Origin: Meconema thalassinum
Lineage: Eukaryota > Arthropoda > Insecta > Orthoptera > Tettigoniidae
Assembly (NCBI GenBank): GCA_946902985.2
Contig: OX336393.1
Coordinates: 363,612,779 to 363,676,778 of the forward strand
Length of the DNA stretch: 64,000 nt
Direction of reading: 5' to 3'
Numbering within the stretch: the stretch's first letter is position 1; each line of letters begins with the position of its first letter. Below the pieces are notes generated by a model. It ran no database searches and was not told the DNA's origin. It worked only from the letters and a program-made list of their open reading frames with translations. The translations under genes were made by a program, and so were the position numbers. Of the stretch, positions 52,720 to 63,730 are shown in pieces.

Positions 52720-54184
52720 CACACATCAAAAAAAGTTTTGCATCACCTCGGTTCCCAGATCTCCGGCATATAGACGTTGACTGTGTATATTGTATCCAAG
52801 ATACAGTCCCTTTGACTGTTCATAGATGTCACTAAAACTGCTCAAAGATGTAAACAACCATGCATGAGCAGGGCCTATTAGACGGAGGGGGTACGACAGC
52901 CGATCAGTTCCAGTCATTCCACCAGGACGAAGGTACGCTGCTCATGTTGTCTGTAGTTCTACCATGCCTAGAAGGTCAATACCGCAGTTCGATCGCGTCC
53001 GCATTGTTACTTTGTGTCAAGAAGGGCTCTCAACAAGGGAAGTTTCCAGGCGTCTCAGAGTGAACCAAAGCGATGTTGTTCGGACATGGAGGAGGTACAG
53101 AGATACAGGAACTGTCGATGACAGGCCTCGCTCAGGCCGCCCAAGGGCTACTACTGTAGTGGATGACCGCTACTTACGGATTGCCGCTCGGAGGAACCCT
53201 GACAGCAATGCCACCATGTTGAATAATGCGTTTCGTTCAGCCACAGGACGTCGTGTTTCAACTCAAACTGTGCGCAATAGGCTGCATGATGCGCAACTTC
53301 ACTCCCGACGTCCATGGCGAGGTCCAGCTTTGCAACCCCGACACCATGCAGCGCGGTACAGATGGGCCCAACAACATGCTGAATGGACCCCACGGAATTG
53401 GCATCACGTTCTCTTCACCGATGAGTGTCGCATATGCCTTCAACCAGACAATCGTCGGAGACGTGTTTGGAGGCACCCTGGTCAGGCTGAACGTCTTAGA
53501 CACACTGTCCAGCGAGTGCAGCAAGGTGGTGGTTCCCTGATGTTTTGGGGTGGCATTATGTGGGGCCGACGTACGCCACTGGTGGTCATGGAAGGCTCCG
53601 AAACGGCTTTACGATACCTGAATGACATCCTCCGACCCATAGTGCAACCATATCGGCAGAATATTGGAGAGGCATTTGTCTTCATGGACGACAATTCTCG
53701 ACCTCATCGTGCACATCTTGTGAATGCGTTCCTTCAAGATAACGACATCGCTCGACTACAGTGGCCAGCATGTTCGCCAGACATGAACCCTATCGAACAT
53801 GCCTGGGATATGTTGAAAAGGGCTGTTTATGGACGTCTTGACCCACCAACCACTCTGAGAGATTTACGCCGAATTGTCGTTGAGGAGTGGGACAATTTGG
53901 ACCAACAGTGTCTTGATGAACTTGTGGATAGTATGCCACGACGAATACAGGCATGCATCAATGCAAGAGGACGTGCTACTGGGTATTAGAGGTAGTGGTG
54001 TGTACTGCAATCTGGACCACAAATGCTGAAAGTCTAGCTGTATGATGGTACAACATGCAATGTGTGGGTCTCATGAGCAATAAAACGAGCTGAAATGTTG
54101 TTTGTGTTGATCTCTATTCCCTTTGTATTTAAAGGTTCCGGAACTCTTGGAACCGAGGTGATGCAAAACTTTTTTTGATGTGTG
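52720..54184 (+). mobile_element. Intact Tc1-like DNA transposon
   Basis: The 36-bp terminal inverted repeats at 52720-52755 and 54149-54184 are identical (they begin CACACATCAAAAAAAGTT), and TA lies on both sides (52718-52719, 54185-54186). At 1,465 bp with one uninterrupted transposase frame, this matches a complete Tc1-type element. A poly-A signal AATAAA lies at 54080. The identical ends and open frame suggest recent mobility. Confidence 0.96.
52964..53989 (+). CDS. Tc1-like DD34E transposase
   Basis: A 341-residue transposase that would bind the element's inverted repeats, cut it out and join it to a TA site in the nucleus. Residues 1-110 hold two helix-turn-helix regions of the paired type (FDRVRIVTLCQEGLSTREVS and the ATMLNNAF...STQTVRNRL part) joined by a GRPR AT-hook-like linker at 58-61. 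The catalytic triad is visible: D153 (LFTDECR), D243 (MDDNSRPHRA) and E278 (SPDMNPIEHAWD) with 34 residues between the last two, the DD34E spacing of Tc1. FWGGIMWG lies between. Length is normal for Tc1 (about 340). The chosen ATG gives MPRRSIPQFDRVR, the usual N-terminus of the family. No stop or frameshift, so it may be active. Frames on the other strand here are shadows. Confidence 0.95.
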   Translation: MPRRSIPQFDRVRIVTLCQEGLSTREVSRRLRVNQSDVVRTWRRYRDTGTVDDRPRSGRPRATTVVDDRYLRIAARRNPDSNATMLNNAFRSATGRRVSTQTVRNRLHDAQLHSRRPWRGPALQPRHHAARYRWAQQHAEWTPRNWHHVLFTDECRICLQPDNRRRRVWRHPGQAERLRHTVQRVQQGGGSLMFWGGIMWGRRTPLVVMEGSETALRYLNDILRPIVQPYRQNIGEAFVFMDDNSRPHRAHLVNAFLQDNDIARLQWPACSPDMNPIEHAWDMLKRAVYGRLDPPTTLRDLRRIVVEEWDNLDQQCLDELVDSMPRRIQACINARGRATGY

Positions 54185-54241
54185 TAGAAAACCTATCCGT
54201 ACGGTTATAAGATTTAAAAGAAAGCTCCAAAAGAAAATATG

Positions 54242-54245
<4 letters not shown>

Positions 54246-54284
<39 letters not shown>
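54246..54284. repeat. (AAT)n microsatellite
   Basis: Uninterrupted AAT tract 60 bp right of the Tc1 element. Confidence 0.9.
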
Positions 54285-54286
<2 letters not shown>

Positions 54287-55990
54287 TAAATTAAATTAGC
54301 TTGGCTGAATAAGTTGCCGCGTTAAAACAATCATTATATCGCTTCCATCTGACAAATGTCAGTGGCGTAAATACCCTTCGAAAAACAGGTTACAGCATGT
54401 ATTGTGCCCGTTTAGACCGGAGTCCGCACGACCACATATGCATTTTACCAATAATCAGTCAGCACGAGAGTCAAAATATCCCGGAGCGCCAGATGGGTTA
54501 AATCTAATCGCAAAAACGACATCAAATAAAAAAATGCTTTACTGTTTTTTGGCTCAATGCAACAATAAGGATAGAAGGAGATTCAATTGGGTGTAACACA
54601 TCTGGTAAAATTATCTCAGTTTATTTTGAAGTTAAAATCGACTGCAGAGATGCTCAAAACAGCATCACTCACGTGTGGCGACCCACACTCCTATTTACAC
54701 AATATACAGAAATTTTCCAAACACATTTGACAATTATTGTTTTGGAAACACAAGTCTGATTAATAGTCCTGTAGACTGTGTTCCAAAATTATTTATGATT
54801 AATTCCAGTTCAAATTTAATTGTCTCTACTGGAAATATCGTAGATCACTGTTTGAATTTACATAATATTAACACTCGTAGAAAAAATGTTCATAGAATTT
54901 TTAACTTTCACTTATTTTCCAGTTTCAAAAATATATTGTCGAAAAATATTATTATTTCTGAATCAACACAAGTTATTTACACATATTAATAACATCTGAA
55001 AAGTATTTGACCTTGAGCATAGCATCGAAGAACTGTGCGAAGCACAACAACAATTAATTGTTCTTCTGACATTAAACATTCGAGAAGTGACTCGATTATG
55101 AACTTCAAGTTCCTAACAAAATACATGATTTCTGAATCATCAACTTGATCAATAAATTGTTGAACCATTGAACTATTCAATTTTCCACTTGGAATCATTA
55201 TTATAAAAAATATTTATATTCATGGCTATTTTTAGTAATTTTCACAACTTTCAATTCTTCGACAGAATGCGGAAATAAGAATTGTAGCTTCATAATAAAT
55301 TCATTTAGTTCATGGCACTAGGATTGAAAATATCCTTCAAATTATTCGTGGTTAGAGAATTATTTTTAATTGGCAGTGGCCCATTCTATTATTTGTGTAA
55401 GAACACAATATTACAACAACAACGGCAAAGGTCTTCCTCTGAAGAAGAATAAACTACTATCATGACAAATCCGGGTTCTAGCAAAATCAAAGTCTAAATG
55501 GAATTCGTAAACAAGGTTGAAATAAGAACTGATGGTTTCTAAGAAATAACCTTCGGGTTATTCATACGACGAAATGTGTGGTTCCAATACTCCTACTATA
55601 AACCTGAGCCATCGAACCTGCTATTTGATTGATGCTCGAAAAAACCTCTTCATTCCTGCGACTTAAACATGCGCACCTGGGAATGGCATTTCAACTACTC
55701 CACACATATAAATTTTCTTCCCAAAATTTATACAATAAATCAAGCCTCTGCTTGTTATCAACACTGGAAGATTAATAAACTTACAAGTTTATTTTATTTT
55801 ACCATTCAGTTCAACCCGTGAATTTACCATACTTATGAAAATCTTTATTTCACTTTCGAGTGTATTTACGTCATGATTTTATATAAATACAAAAATATCC
55901 TATTTGATACAAATATCAATTGCTTCCCGTTTCATGCCTCTCCGTGTTATCTGAGAAATATACTTTGCTCATTGCAAATATCAACTGTTC
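54285..55990. other. AT-rich DNA, no recognised gene
   Basis: Frames at 54675-54989 (plus) and 54986-55198 (minus) are open for 70-104 codons but show no domain I know and lie in very AT-rich sequence. Confidence 0.45.
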
Positions 55991-55997
55991 AACCAGA

Positions 55998-56135
55998 CGA
56001 TTCCCGGTCAATGCATGTGAGATTTTCGATGTGAAATGCCATGTCCTGTGGTTCGGATTCCACGTAAAACGGAGGTCCCGTGGCTTATGATCGCGAGATT
56101 AACGGTCACGTTAAACTACAAGCTTCCTTCCTTTT
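55998..56135 (+). repeat. SINE family D, 5'-truncated copy 3
   Basis: Starts at GATTCCCGGTCAATGCATG, just after the B box, and ends at ACTACAAGCTTCCTTCC. Close to 60085-60218. Confidence 0.85.
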
Positions 56136-56833
56136 TGTTCAACCAGAAATGAAATGTTGGTTGAATGCGGGCTTGCGCTAACCACTCTCCTTCGGAAAAT
56201 CTCCTGTTCCAAACTAGAAATGATTAAACTACTTCATAGGCTCTCTCTCAATACATATGATTATTAGAAAATATAATATCCAAGAATTATTTAGAAAAAT
56301 TATAAAAATTATTATTATTATTATTATTAGTGGATTATTATTATTATTATTAATTATATTAGTTTAAATATATTTAATTATTATTCCATTATGTGAGAAT
56401 CCACATGTTCGAACTTTCGAATATGGAAAAAATATCCATTCCTCAACAAAAATAATTATTAACTTTTATAGTTACATCGGCTGATTACCGTGATTTCCCA
56501 AAAATATGAAATATTCAAATAAATGCTCGAAATGCTCGGTCATCGATCCTAAACTGTTCTGAGTGCTGAAAATACTCAGAATAACTCTAATAAGTCTTGC
56601 GTAAATCATTGCAAGATTTAATACGAAGAAAAATAAATAAATGTGTTGGTCTTCTGCAGAAAAATAGTTTGTTCCAATTAGCTAGGCATAATATAATTCA
56701 AATGTGGCTTACATTTCTTGATGGTCTTGAAGCGTAGTGAACCTGGTCTGTACCAGATTTATCCATAGACATGCCCTAGCGGACAAGCATGTATAATCCT
56801 TGTATCGGCCGCCATTATATACCCACAATCCGT
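56136..56833. other. AT-rich DNA; (ATT)n at 56308-56352
   Basis: No gene recognised. The microsatellite is interrupted. Confidence 0.5.
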
Positions 56834-56977
56834 CTAGTAAGACATAGTGGTAGTATCTCTTGACGTTTGAATTAACTGTTGTTCCATTTTAATACGGGCT
56901 TCTATCAAAGCCATAACAGTTTGTTTAAATGGGGTCAGATCTAAGTGATCTATTCTTAGATATGTCAGTTGTAACAT
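56834..56977 (-). CDS. Small unassigned ORF, 47 residues
   Basis: ATG to TAG; encodes an amphipathic helix-like stretch (LTPFKQTVMALIEARIKMEQ, then QLIQTSRDT). The composition looks more protein-like than its AT-rich surroundings, but I do not recognise a family. It may be a scrap of a retroelement gag-like protein or chance. Confidence 0.2.
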   Translation of the reverse strand: MLQLTYLRIDHLDLTPFKQTVMALIEARIKMEQQLIQTSRDTTTMSY

Positions 56978-58789
56978 AACTCACGGTAATCTTTTCAGTA
57001 CAAGAAAACACTGACTGTCTAACCGATCAACGGCTGTTCTGAAGATCGTTCCCTGGGCATGGTTTAACACCATCTACCATGCGCGAAGCAACCTGTAGTT
57101 TCCCTGCGTAGACTAATGAACACCACCGTGATAGACTAGTCTTCAATGTACTGATAGATCGAAGTGGTTAACAAGTTACCAATATGAAAATTGACTGAAA
57201 TGGACTTAAACATCCAAGTATTAGGTTATTACTGGACTGTGACAAAGTACTAATTCTAGACAAAGTCTAGCATATGTCCATGTAGAAACATAAATATTTC
57301 CACTAATGTCTGTAGGAAAAAAAAATCAATCACCTCAGTGATTCTCCTCGCCGGAAACTTACTAAGTTCCACCTCGCAGCGCAGCACTTTTGTGACTATC
57401 ACAACTTTGAAAATTACTTCTGCGTATATCCGGCAACCATGTGCCTTGGCTCAGCGTAGCAGCAACTTGCTTGGCAAGTGCTTGTGTTGGAATGAGCTAT
57501 CGATGCTTCGGCCGGCCGGCTTTTATTCAAAACTGCCAGGGTCACGCGTCATCACGCTGAAATCTAGAAATCATCATATCTCTGGTATCCCTGGTCCGAT
57601 TTACTTGATACTAATTGCATTCTCTTTCATTTGGCCGTGCCAGTAATCTGATCCCAGTCTCAAGTCTCTACTCCATGGTTAACTATTTAATCAATAAATA
57701 GCCTCGACCTCTGCTATTACTCGCTACGTCACTTGACATGCAAGTATCGGTATATTCTTTCCAATTGCTTCGAGAAGCAATGGAGCGTGATATTCAAATA
57801 TCTCAACTTTCAAAAGCGGCTGTAGCCTTTCCCTTGATATCTAGGTGTCTGAATCTTGGAATACCCATTCCTAGAGTTGGGCACAGTATAGTGCATTAAA
57901 TAAATTTTCCTAGAATAGGAAAAACAAAAAAGATATTAGGAAATTGTTCACACCACATTATTATTTGGACAAGTTTTTAGTTATCTACTTTGTTGTTAAG
58001 AAATACAAAAAAAATCTGTGTGTTTTAAGATGGTTATTGATAAGTTTTTTTAAAATTAGGCTGCAGATAAATGTTACTGAAATAAAAAGAACAGAACAAA
58101 TATTGGTGCTGCTATTTATTCATAAAAATCTATTTTCAACGTATAAAATCGTAATGATAAGCGTGTGGAATAAAAGTTATTAAAACGAAAATTGTTGGTG
58201 TTAGTTCTAATGATCCATAAAGAAAACCTACAGAAGCCTATCTTAAGGATAACGAAAACCTAAAACGTAGGCTAACAGAATCTAAGTCACTGAACAGCTC
58301 TAACCTACATAAAACTTAAAATAAACTCGTGGATTTAATGGATTATACTTCGCTTGCTTAATACACCGAGTTAAGAGGAAATAATTCACGAAGCATAAGG
58401 GCCGTACGTGGAACCGAGTTTTAATAACGCTTGCGCCAAACAAGGTTATTACACAACACCTTGACATCGCACACAATTTGTGTCCAATCTCATTACATAT
58501 GCCCCTACTAATGATGGTGCTAAAATAACGTTGTCGTCTTAATAGGAGCTCAAGTGCCAGTAAATTGCTCCCTTCTTCACACAGCTTTCTTAGCTCGGCG
58601 GGACTGGGTTTTACGACAGCTGCCGAGCCATTTTCAAAACATACAGGTCCTAAAAAAATGTAGTTTATTAACCACGCTTCCCTGAAGCAGAGTTGACTTG
58701 CAGAGAATGCTTAATAAACAATATACTGTACATCTATGTATTAATTTTTGGTAGATTACAAAAATTAAATTTTCAGGTTCGCAGTAATG
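56978..58789. other. No recognised gene
   Basis: Includes a GC-richer patch at 57330-57560. The plus-strand frame 57338-57646 has no known domain. The rest is AT-rich. Confidence 0.4.
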
Positions 58790-58885
58790 ATAAAATGAAG
58801 GCATGTAGGTGGAAGTTAGAAATTTGTCTAACTCCAGTGGGACTCAAACCCGTGACCTCCGCCTTTGTACGCCGGTACTTTGACC
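58790..58885 (-). repeat. tRNA-derived fragment
   Basis: On the minus strand: AATGGTCAAAGTACCGGCG (A-box-like) and CGGGTTTGAGTCCC (B box). Directly abuts a family F SINE. Confidence 0.5.
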
Positions 58886-58887
58886 AT

Positions 58888-59112
58888 TGAGGACTAGCTG
58901 CGCGGTGCAGAAGTAACTTCCTCGCCTGCTGTTCCCAAGATGTTGCAGGATTGAATCCTGGCGCAGTCAGTTCACATATGAGGGTGCCCAAATGTGAGGT
59001 AACCGTGTCAATAGAAATGCCACCACGTTAAAGATCCCCTTCGGGGGAAAATTCCTGCACCCCGGCGTCTCTTGAAGCCATAGTAGTTAAAAGGGACGTA
59101 AAACCAATCAGC
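58888..59112 (+). repeat. tRNA-derived SINE, family F, copy 4
   Basis: CTCGCCTGCTGTTCCCAAG, GGATTGAATCCTGGCGCAGT, AAGATCCCCTTCGGGG and GGGACGTAAAACCAAT blocks; diverged head. No simple tail. Confidence 0.85.
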
Positions 59113-59317
59113 ACCTTCGGTTCTTTTGCATCCCCATGCACAGATATAATTAATATCATACCGTCCTTAGCAGTGACCCTGTAATATAAATGTAAGTACT
59201 GGACTTAAATATCATCTACTAGAATAATATTTATAATAAATAATTTTTTATTATTATATTTATAATGTATAATAATATATTATTATTATGATTATTTTTA
59301 TTATTAATATTATACAG

Positions 59318-59958
59318 GGTCATTATCTATGTGCGCCCCGATAAACACGGCAAGCAAAGACGGCTGTGACTGGCGCAGATCGCAGGCGCGTACGTGGTTC
59401 AGCCGGTGGATTGCGCGCCCCGCTGACTCATATCCTTAGTTCGCACGTCTTTTGTCATTCACATGGACGTGTATGTGCAAAGCATAGACGTTTGTATTGC
59501 ACGTTTAGTGAGTATTGTGATTACTGTGATTGTTGGTCATGCCTAGACACCAATTCGCATTGAGCGAACGTGTGTATATCCATAATTCGTATATGAAAAG
59601 CAGAAAATCTTGTTCTGAAACAGGACGAAAATTTCGAATCAAGTTTCCAGTTAGACCTGTGCCTAATGCCAGTACAATTTTAGGAGGCTCGCTAAACGAT
59701 TCAAGGAAACAGGCTCCGTAAATAATGTAAGAGATGACTGACATTCTTTCATCAGAAGATGTCAGGCTTGTGTTACAAGAGAGGGAGGACATTTTCAGCA
59801 TCGCCTATGAGCACTGTAAGTACACATTACTGTTGTTCGGTAAAAGTGTGAAAGTGCGCGCCTACCACCGGCCGAACTGGGTACGCGCGCCCGCGATCTG
59901 CGCCAGTCACAGCCGGCTTAGCTTGCCGTGTTTAAGGGGCGCAAAAGCACAAGAAAAT
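59318..59958 (+). mobile_element. DUF4817-type mariner-superfamily element, internally deleted
   Basis: Long inverted ends: TAAACACGGCAAGC near 59341 and its inverse GCTTGCCGTGTTTA at 59921, plus GGCTGTGACTGGCGCAGATC (59362) against GATCTGCGCCAGTCACAGCC (59896). The left edge is ACAGGGTCATTATCTATG. The interior keeps only the transposase N-terminus. Exact ends and target duplication are uncertain. Confidence 0.82.
59539..59721 (+). pseudogene. Transposase N-terminus, DUF4817-like, truncated
   Basis: ATG at 59539: MPRHQFALSERVYIHNSYMK, then RKFRIKFPVRPVPNASTI, then a frame change (the next frame continues RFKETGSVNNV). The [LF]xxxERVxIxxxY and GRKFRxKFPxxPVPxxSTI pattern is that of the DUF4817 helix-turn-helix domain found at the start of mariner-type insect transposases. 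The DDE catalytic domain is absent between here and the right inverted end at about 59870. Confidence 0.75.
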
Positions 59959-60004
59959 TATTAATTCCAAATCATATTGTTGCTTATTGCGTAAGTGTAA
60001 GATA

Positions 60005-60218
60005 CCAATAGTAGCGGGGGGGGGGGGGGGCGTGGTGGCTCAGCGGTCTAGCTGTATGCCTCTCACCAAGGCGGTCCGGGTTCGATTCCCGGTCAATGCA
60101 TGTGAGATTTTCGAAGTGAAATGCCATGACCTGTGGTTCAGATTCCACGTAAAAAGGAGGTCCCGTGGCTCATGATCTAGAGATTAACGGCCACGTTAAA
60201 CTACAAGCTTCCGCTTCC
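60005..60218 (+). repeat. tRNA-derived SINE, family D, copy 4 (full length)
   Basis: Preceded by a G run (60017-60030). Head GGCGTGGTGGCTCAGCGGTC, B box GGGTTCGATTCCCGG, body to CTACAAGCTTCC. Best complete copy of the family. Confidence 0.92.
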
Positions 60219-60330
60219 AATAGTAGCTACATCATCATATAATAGTTGGGGGAGGAAGGCTGTTTGTTGATTTCTAAGTTCTGCAACATTAAAATAAATA
60301 GTTTTTTTTCGGATGTTTAATGCTTTAATG

Positions 60331-60625
60331 ACCACCTCGTGGCGCAGTGGCTAGCATTGCTGGCTGTCATCCCAGAGGTACCGGGTTCCATCCTCGGCTC
60401 TGCCAAGAATTTAAAAGTCTTGGCATGGTCTGGTACGGGGTCTCCCAGCCTCGTAATTTAAAATGGGAACCTGCCGGTTGCTATGGCAGGAGGAGGAGTG
60501 GAAAGGAACTGGCCACCCTACCTCATGCAAACTCTGGCTCGGGATGCCTGGTTACCAATTCAGTTTTCCTACGTCCCTGGGAGAGATATGGCACTCGCAT
60601 TTTAATTTTAAATGCCTTAATATGT
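60331..60625 (+). repeat. tRNA-derived SINE, family I, copy 1
   Basis: Head CTCGTGGCGCAGTGGCTAGC, B box CCGGGTTCCATCC, body with GGTCTGGTACGGGGTCTCCC and AGGAGGAGTGGAAAGGAACT, ending CCTGGGAGAGATATGGCACT. Confidence 0.85.
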
Positions 60626-60773
60626 ATCAGTAATAATTAACACACTTGCTAAGTTTTCTGACAGTTCTTGTTTTTCTGTATTTTGTTTTTGGAGGGCAGA
60701 GACTGTCTGTGCGTTCACTGTTGGTTTGTTAGTGTTTAGTAGAGGTATTTTTCTTGCAGATTTGGATCTGATG

Positions 60774-60814
60774 ATGCTCGCTTAACGATCGAAACATGTA
60801 ATCTATTAGCTTTC
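60774..60814 (+). ncRNA. Hammerhead-like motif in a foldback N fragment
   Basis: GGAT, CTGATGAT, stem GCTCG/CGATC around CTTAA, GAAAC, AT, GTA, ATCT. Follows the order of a type I hammerhead with a two-base-pair stem III, except for an extra U after CUGAUGA. Self-cleavage is unproven. Confidence 0.4.
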
Positions 60815-60854
60815 TTGTCCATAACAATATGCTCGTGTGTGTGTATATAATAGT

Positions 60855-61530
60855 ACATTATGCAACGAGCCTATAATGGCTATAATTAAGACACGAGTAT
60901 TTTTTATAAAACGAGCGTATGCGAGTTTTATAATTTCCATACGAGTGTCTTAATTACCATTATAGGCGAGTTGCATACGACTGTTTATGTTCGACGATAA
61001 TTATAACTTGATTATATGTTTTAACATAAATATTCATAAATATCTGTTGAGAGTCAGCTACTGGAATTTTGTGATCGCAGAGCGAGCATTGGGTGTTATA
61101 TCTTTGTCTTTCAAGAGCTTTGAACAACCGACGCATGCGCTCTGTGTGGTTGCAATGCCATATGCAACCATATGTTTACATCAGCCGTCCCTCAGTAATA
61201 TTGTCACCGCAGTCATTTGAAGACAATGCGCTGTGTAGAAATTAGTGTTGGTGATTTTAAGGTACAGTGCTATTTCTTGTCTCATATTCGCCAGTTTATT
61301 TACGCGAACATATGGACGGTGGGTATTCCATGTCGGTAATTTATTATAGTTCGATGTTGTGTTTATGTCCGACATGTTGGATTTTGAGCGCATGCGCGAA
61401 GTTGTCGTCACCTAATTGGTCAATGAACGAGCTCTGATTGGCTGGAGAAACTGTATCATAATGGAAAACGGTGTTATAATGACCATCATTATGATACAGT
61501 TATCTGACACATAATAGTGAGGGTCGAACA
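60855..61530 (-). mobile_element. Hairpin-ended repeat K, copy 2
   Basis: Inverse of 14690-15350. The left end is a hairpin with ~45-bp arms: TGCAACGAGCCTATAATGG (60861) pairs with CCATTATAGGCGAGTTGCA (60959-60977), enclosing GACACGAGT/ACGAGTGTC. The right end is the hairpin ACTGTATCATAATGG/CATTATGATACAGT (61449-61501). It appears to be inserted in a foldback N remnant running from 60774 to about 61625. Confidence 0.75.
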
Positions 61531-61860
61531 TAAATATAATTTCTCAATCACATGTGATTTATATCAGGTTATTTTTCACATATTCCAATAGTATACATTA
61601 TTTTGTGAGGACCGACTGAAAGTTAAAATATTAATTGTAAAATATCATAACCAAAACATTTTTTACCATTTAATAATAACTTCGTCACACATATTTTCCA
61701 AAGTTCTCTTCTACAATATCTCGCTACCTGGCAAATACACACCAACCATCATTATTACAACCTAACTTATTCAGCATATATATTTTCAAATATACATCTC
61801 TTCAATTCAACGCTGTTTCATCAAGACTTTTTTATGCTTTATGAAAAAAAAATAACAGAT
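61531..61860. other. Right flank of element K; foldback N-like terminus near 61606-61624
   Basis: GTGAGGACCGACTGAAAG resembles the foldback N end. Nothing else recognised. Confidence 0.4.
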
Positions 61861-61960
61861 CTGTTTTTTGAAATTTTACTCTGTGAGCTTTTGGAACATA
61901 AATATTTATACTGTTTTTTGAAATTTTACTCTGTGAGCTTTTGGAACAGAAATATTTATA
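61861..61960 (+). repeat. 50-bp tandem duplication
   Basis: Two adjacent 50-bp units starting CTGTTTTTTGAAATTTTACT at 61861 and 61911 with one difference (ACATAAAT versus ACAGAAAT). A very recent duplication. Confidence 0.95.
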
Positions 61961-62957
61961 CTATCCTCTATTATGACAAATTTTTTATTAAGTTGTATGT
62001 TACCGCACAGTTACTTATCCTATACCACGCTGAAGAAGGTCACAATGTACGGTTTCAATGTACTAAATATTGACTTAAGGTAATAAATAGTGCATTATAA
62101 TGTAAAAAAGGATTAGATCATGTTATTATGTGATTTTCATAGGTAGGTTGTAAACTGTTAGAAGTACTATAAGTGAATGAATGATGGATTGAAAAGTGCC
62201 ATGACATTACTAAAATTTAATTATTTTTACTTTATGATGTGAACTACACCAACATTACAATATTTACTGCTAGTTAAATCCCCATTTTGTCGATGAAACT
62301 CTGAGAGCCATAACCAGCAATAGCCTACCATTTCTCGAATCAGAACATGTATTATGGCGTCACATCACGTGCGTATTTGTAGTTTAACAGATAAACGAAA
62401 TATTGAGCAGTTAACTTGATTTACACAACCTCATATGATTACAAGCACATGCACGGAATTTCAATTTTCCTCGCGTGGGAATAATGTACAGACATTTCGG
62501 ACCATTTATCATGGACCAGAATACAATAGTTAAATGCGTTTCATGATCATAATAATGATGATTCTATGTTACTCAAAACTCTTTCAAAATACCGTTTTTA
62601 TCAACAGAAATGATGCGAGGTAATAAATTATTACTTTTTTTAATAGAAATTTTCTCCAGTTGGTTAGGTGATCAGTACATTTATTGTAATCACATTACAT
62701 ACTGTACAAGCTCACAATGTTTCCCATAGAATAGATGCTCATTTATTACGAAACACATGTCCGGTATTTATATATTTATTCATTCTTGACACATAACATG
62801 ACCCCATTATATGGCCCCAATTAACTTTGTCAACATAGATAATAAGCTCGTAGTTAGATACAACAAGTTCTAATTTAAAATCTTCAACTGCAATTAATTG
62901 CAGAATTAAATTCAAAATAACATGGCCAATCAACCATGAAAAGCGATTTCCCTATTT
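61961..62957. other. AT-rich DNA, no recognised gene
   Basis: Short frames only; no shared repeats seen. Confidence 0.5.
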
Positions 62958-62969
62958 ATTGCTCTCACC

Positions 62970-63275
62970 GAGCCTCCATGGATCAGGCGGCAGCACGCCG
63001 GTCTGTCACCGCTGGGTCCGTGGTTCAAATCCCGGTCACTCCATGTGAGATTGGTGCTGGACAAAGCGGAGGCAGAAAGGGTTTTCTCCGAGTACTCCAG
63101 TTTTCCCTGTCACAACTTTCCTTCCAGCAACACTCTCCACTGTCATTTCATTTCATCTGTCATTCATTTAATCATTGTCCCAGGGGAGTGCGACAGGCTT
63201 CGGCAGCTAGATGGGAGCTTCATTCAGTCCATTCCCTGACCTGGTCGGTCGACTGGAAACAGGCTGTGGATTTTC
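62970..63275 (+). repeat. tRNA-derived SINE, family E, copy 3
   Basis: Head GAGCCTCCATGGATCAGGCG, B-box region TGGTTCAAATCCCGG, body to AGGCTGTGGATTTTC. Perfect target duplication ATTGCTCTCACC at 62958-62969 and 63276-63287. Confidence 0.95.
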
Positions 63276-63419
63276 ATTGCTCTCACCATTCAAGCTGGCG
63301 GTTTTGAGTAAATGGAAGGAACGTTGACCATCACACTGAGAGATTTTACCTCGTATGACAGATAACCAACTGCAGCCGAAGAAAATCAAAACTCTTGACT
63401 TTGATTTTTCATCTACACA

Positions 63420-63557
63420 TCCCCCCCCCCAGGGGCTCACATCTAGTGGGACGTGAGTTAGCAACGATGGCACCCGAGCTGAGTCCGGCATTGCTTCCAC
63501 TTACTTGTGCCGGGCTCCTCTCAGTCTTCTTTCTTTCTTTCTTTCTTTCTTTCTTTC
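63420..63557 (-). repeat. Repeat family B fragment and (TTTC)n tract
   Basis: C run, then GGGGCTCACATCTAGTGGG, GGACGTGAGTTAGCAACGA and GAGTCCGGCATTGC, inverse of about 855-930. Followed by (TTTC)n at 63528-63557. Confidence 0.65.
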
Positions 63558-63730
63558 ATGCCGAAGTGCTAGTATTTCTAAAAATCAAATACTGTATTAT
63601 ATACGTATCTACTTGACGTAATGTGTTGAATAATATAAATAAAAAAACTACAGTAAAACATTAACAATTAAAGTGTACAAAATATTAATATAGTCTAGAA
63701 ATACAAATAAAAATAAAATTACAATAATAG
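63558..63730. other. AT-rich DNA, no recognised feature
   Basis: Low-complexity A/T sequence leading into the LINE fragment. Confidence 0.5.

Noticed and set aside
53151..53694. Minus- and plus-strand frames overlapping the Tc1 transposase
   Set aside because: Shadows of the conserved transposase frame with its DD34E residues.
54675..55198. Coding region on either strand
   Set aside because: AT-rich frames of 70-104 codons without known motifs; kept only as unassigned DNA.
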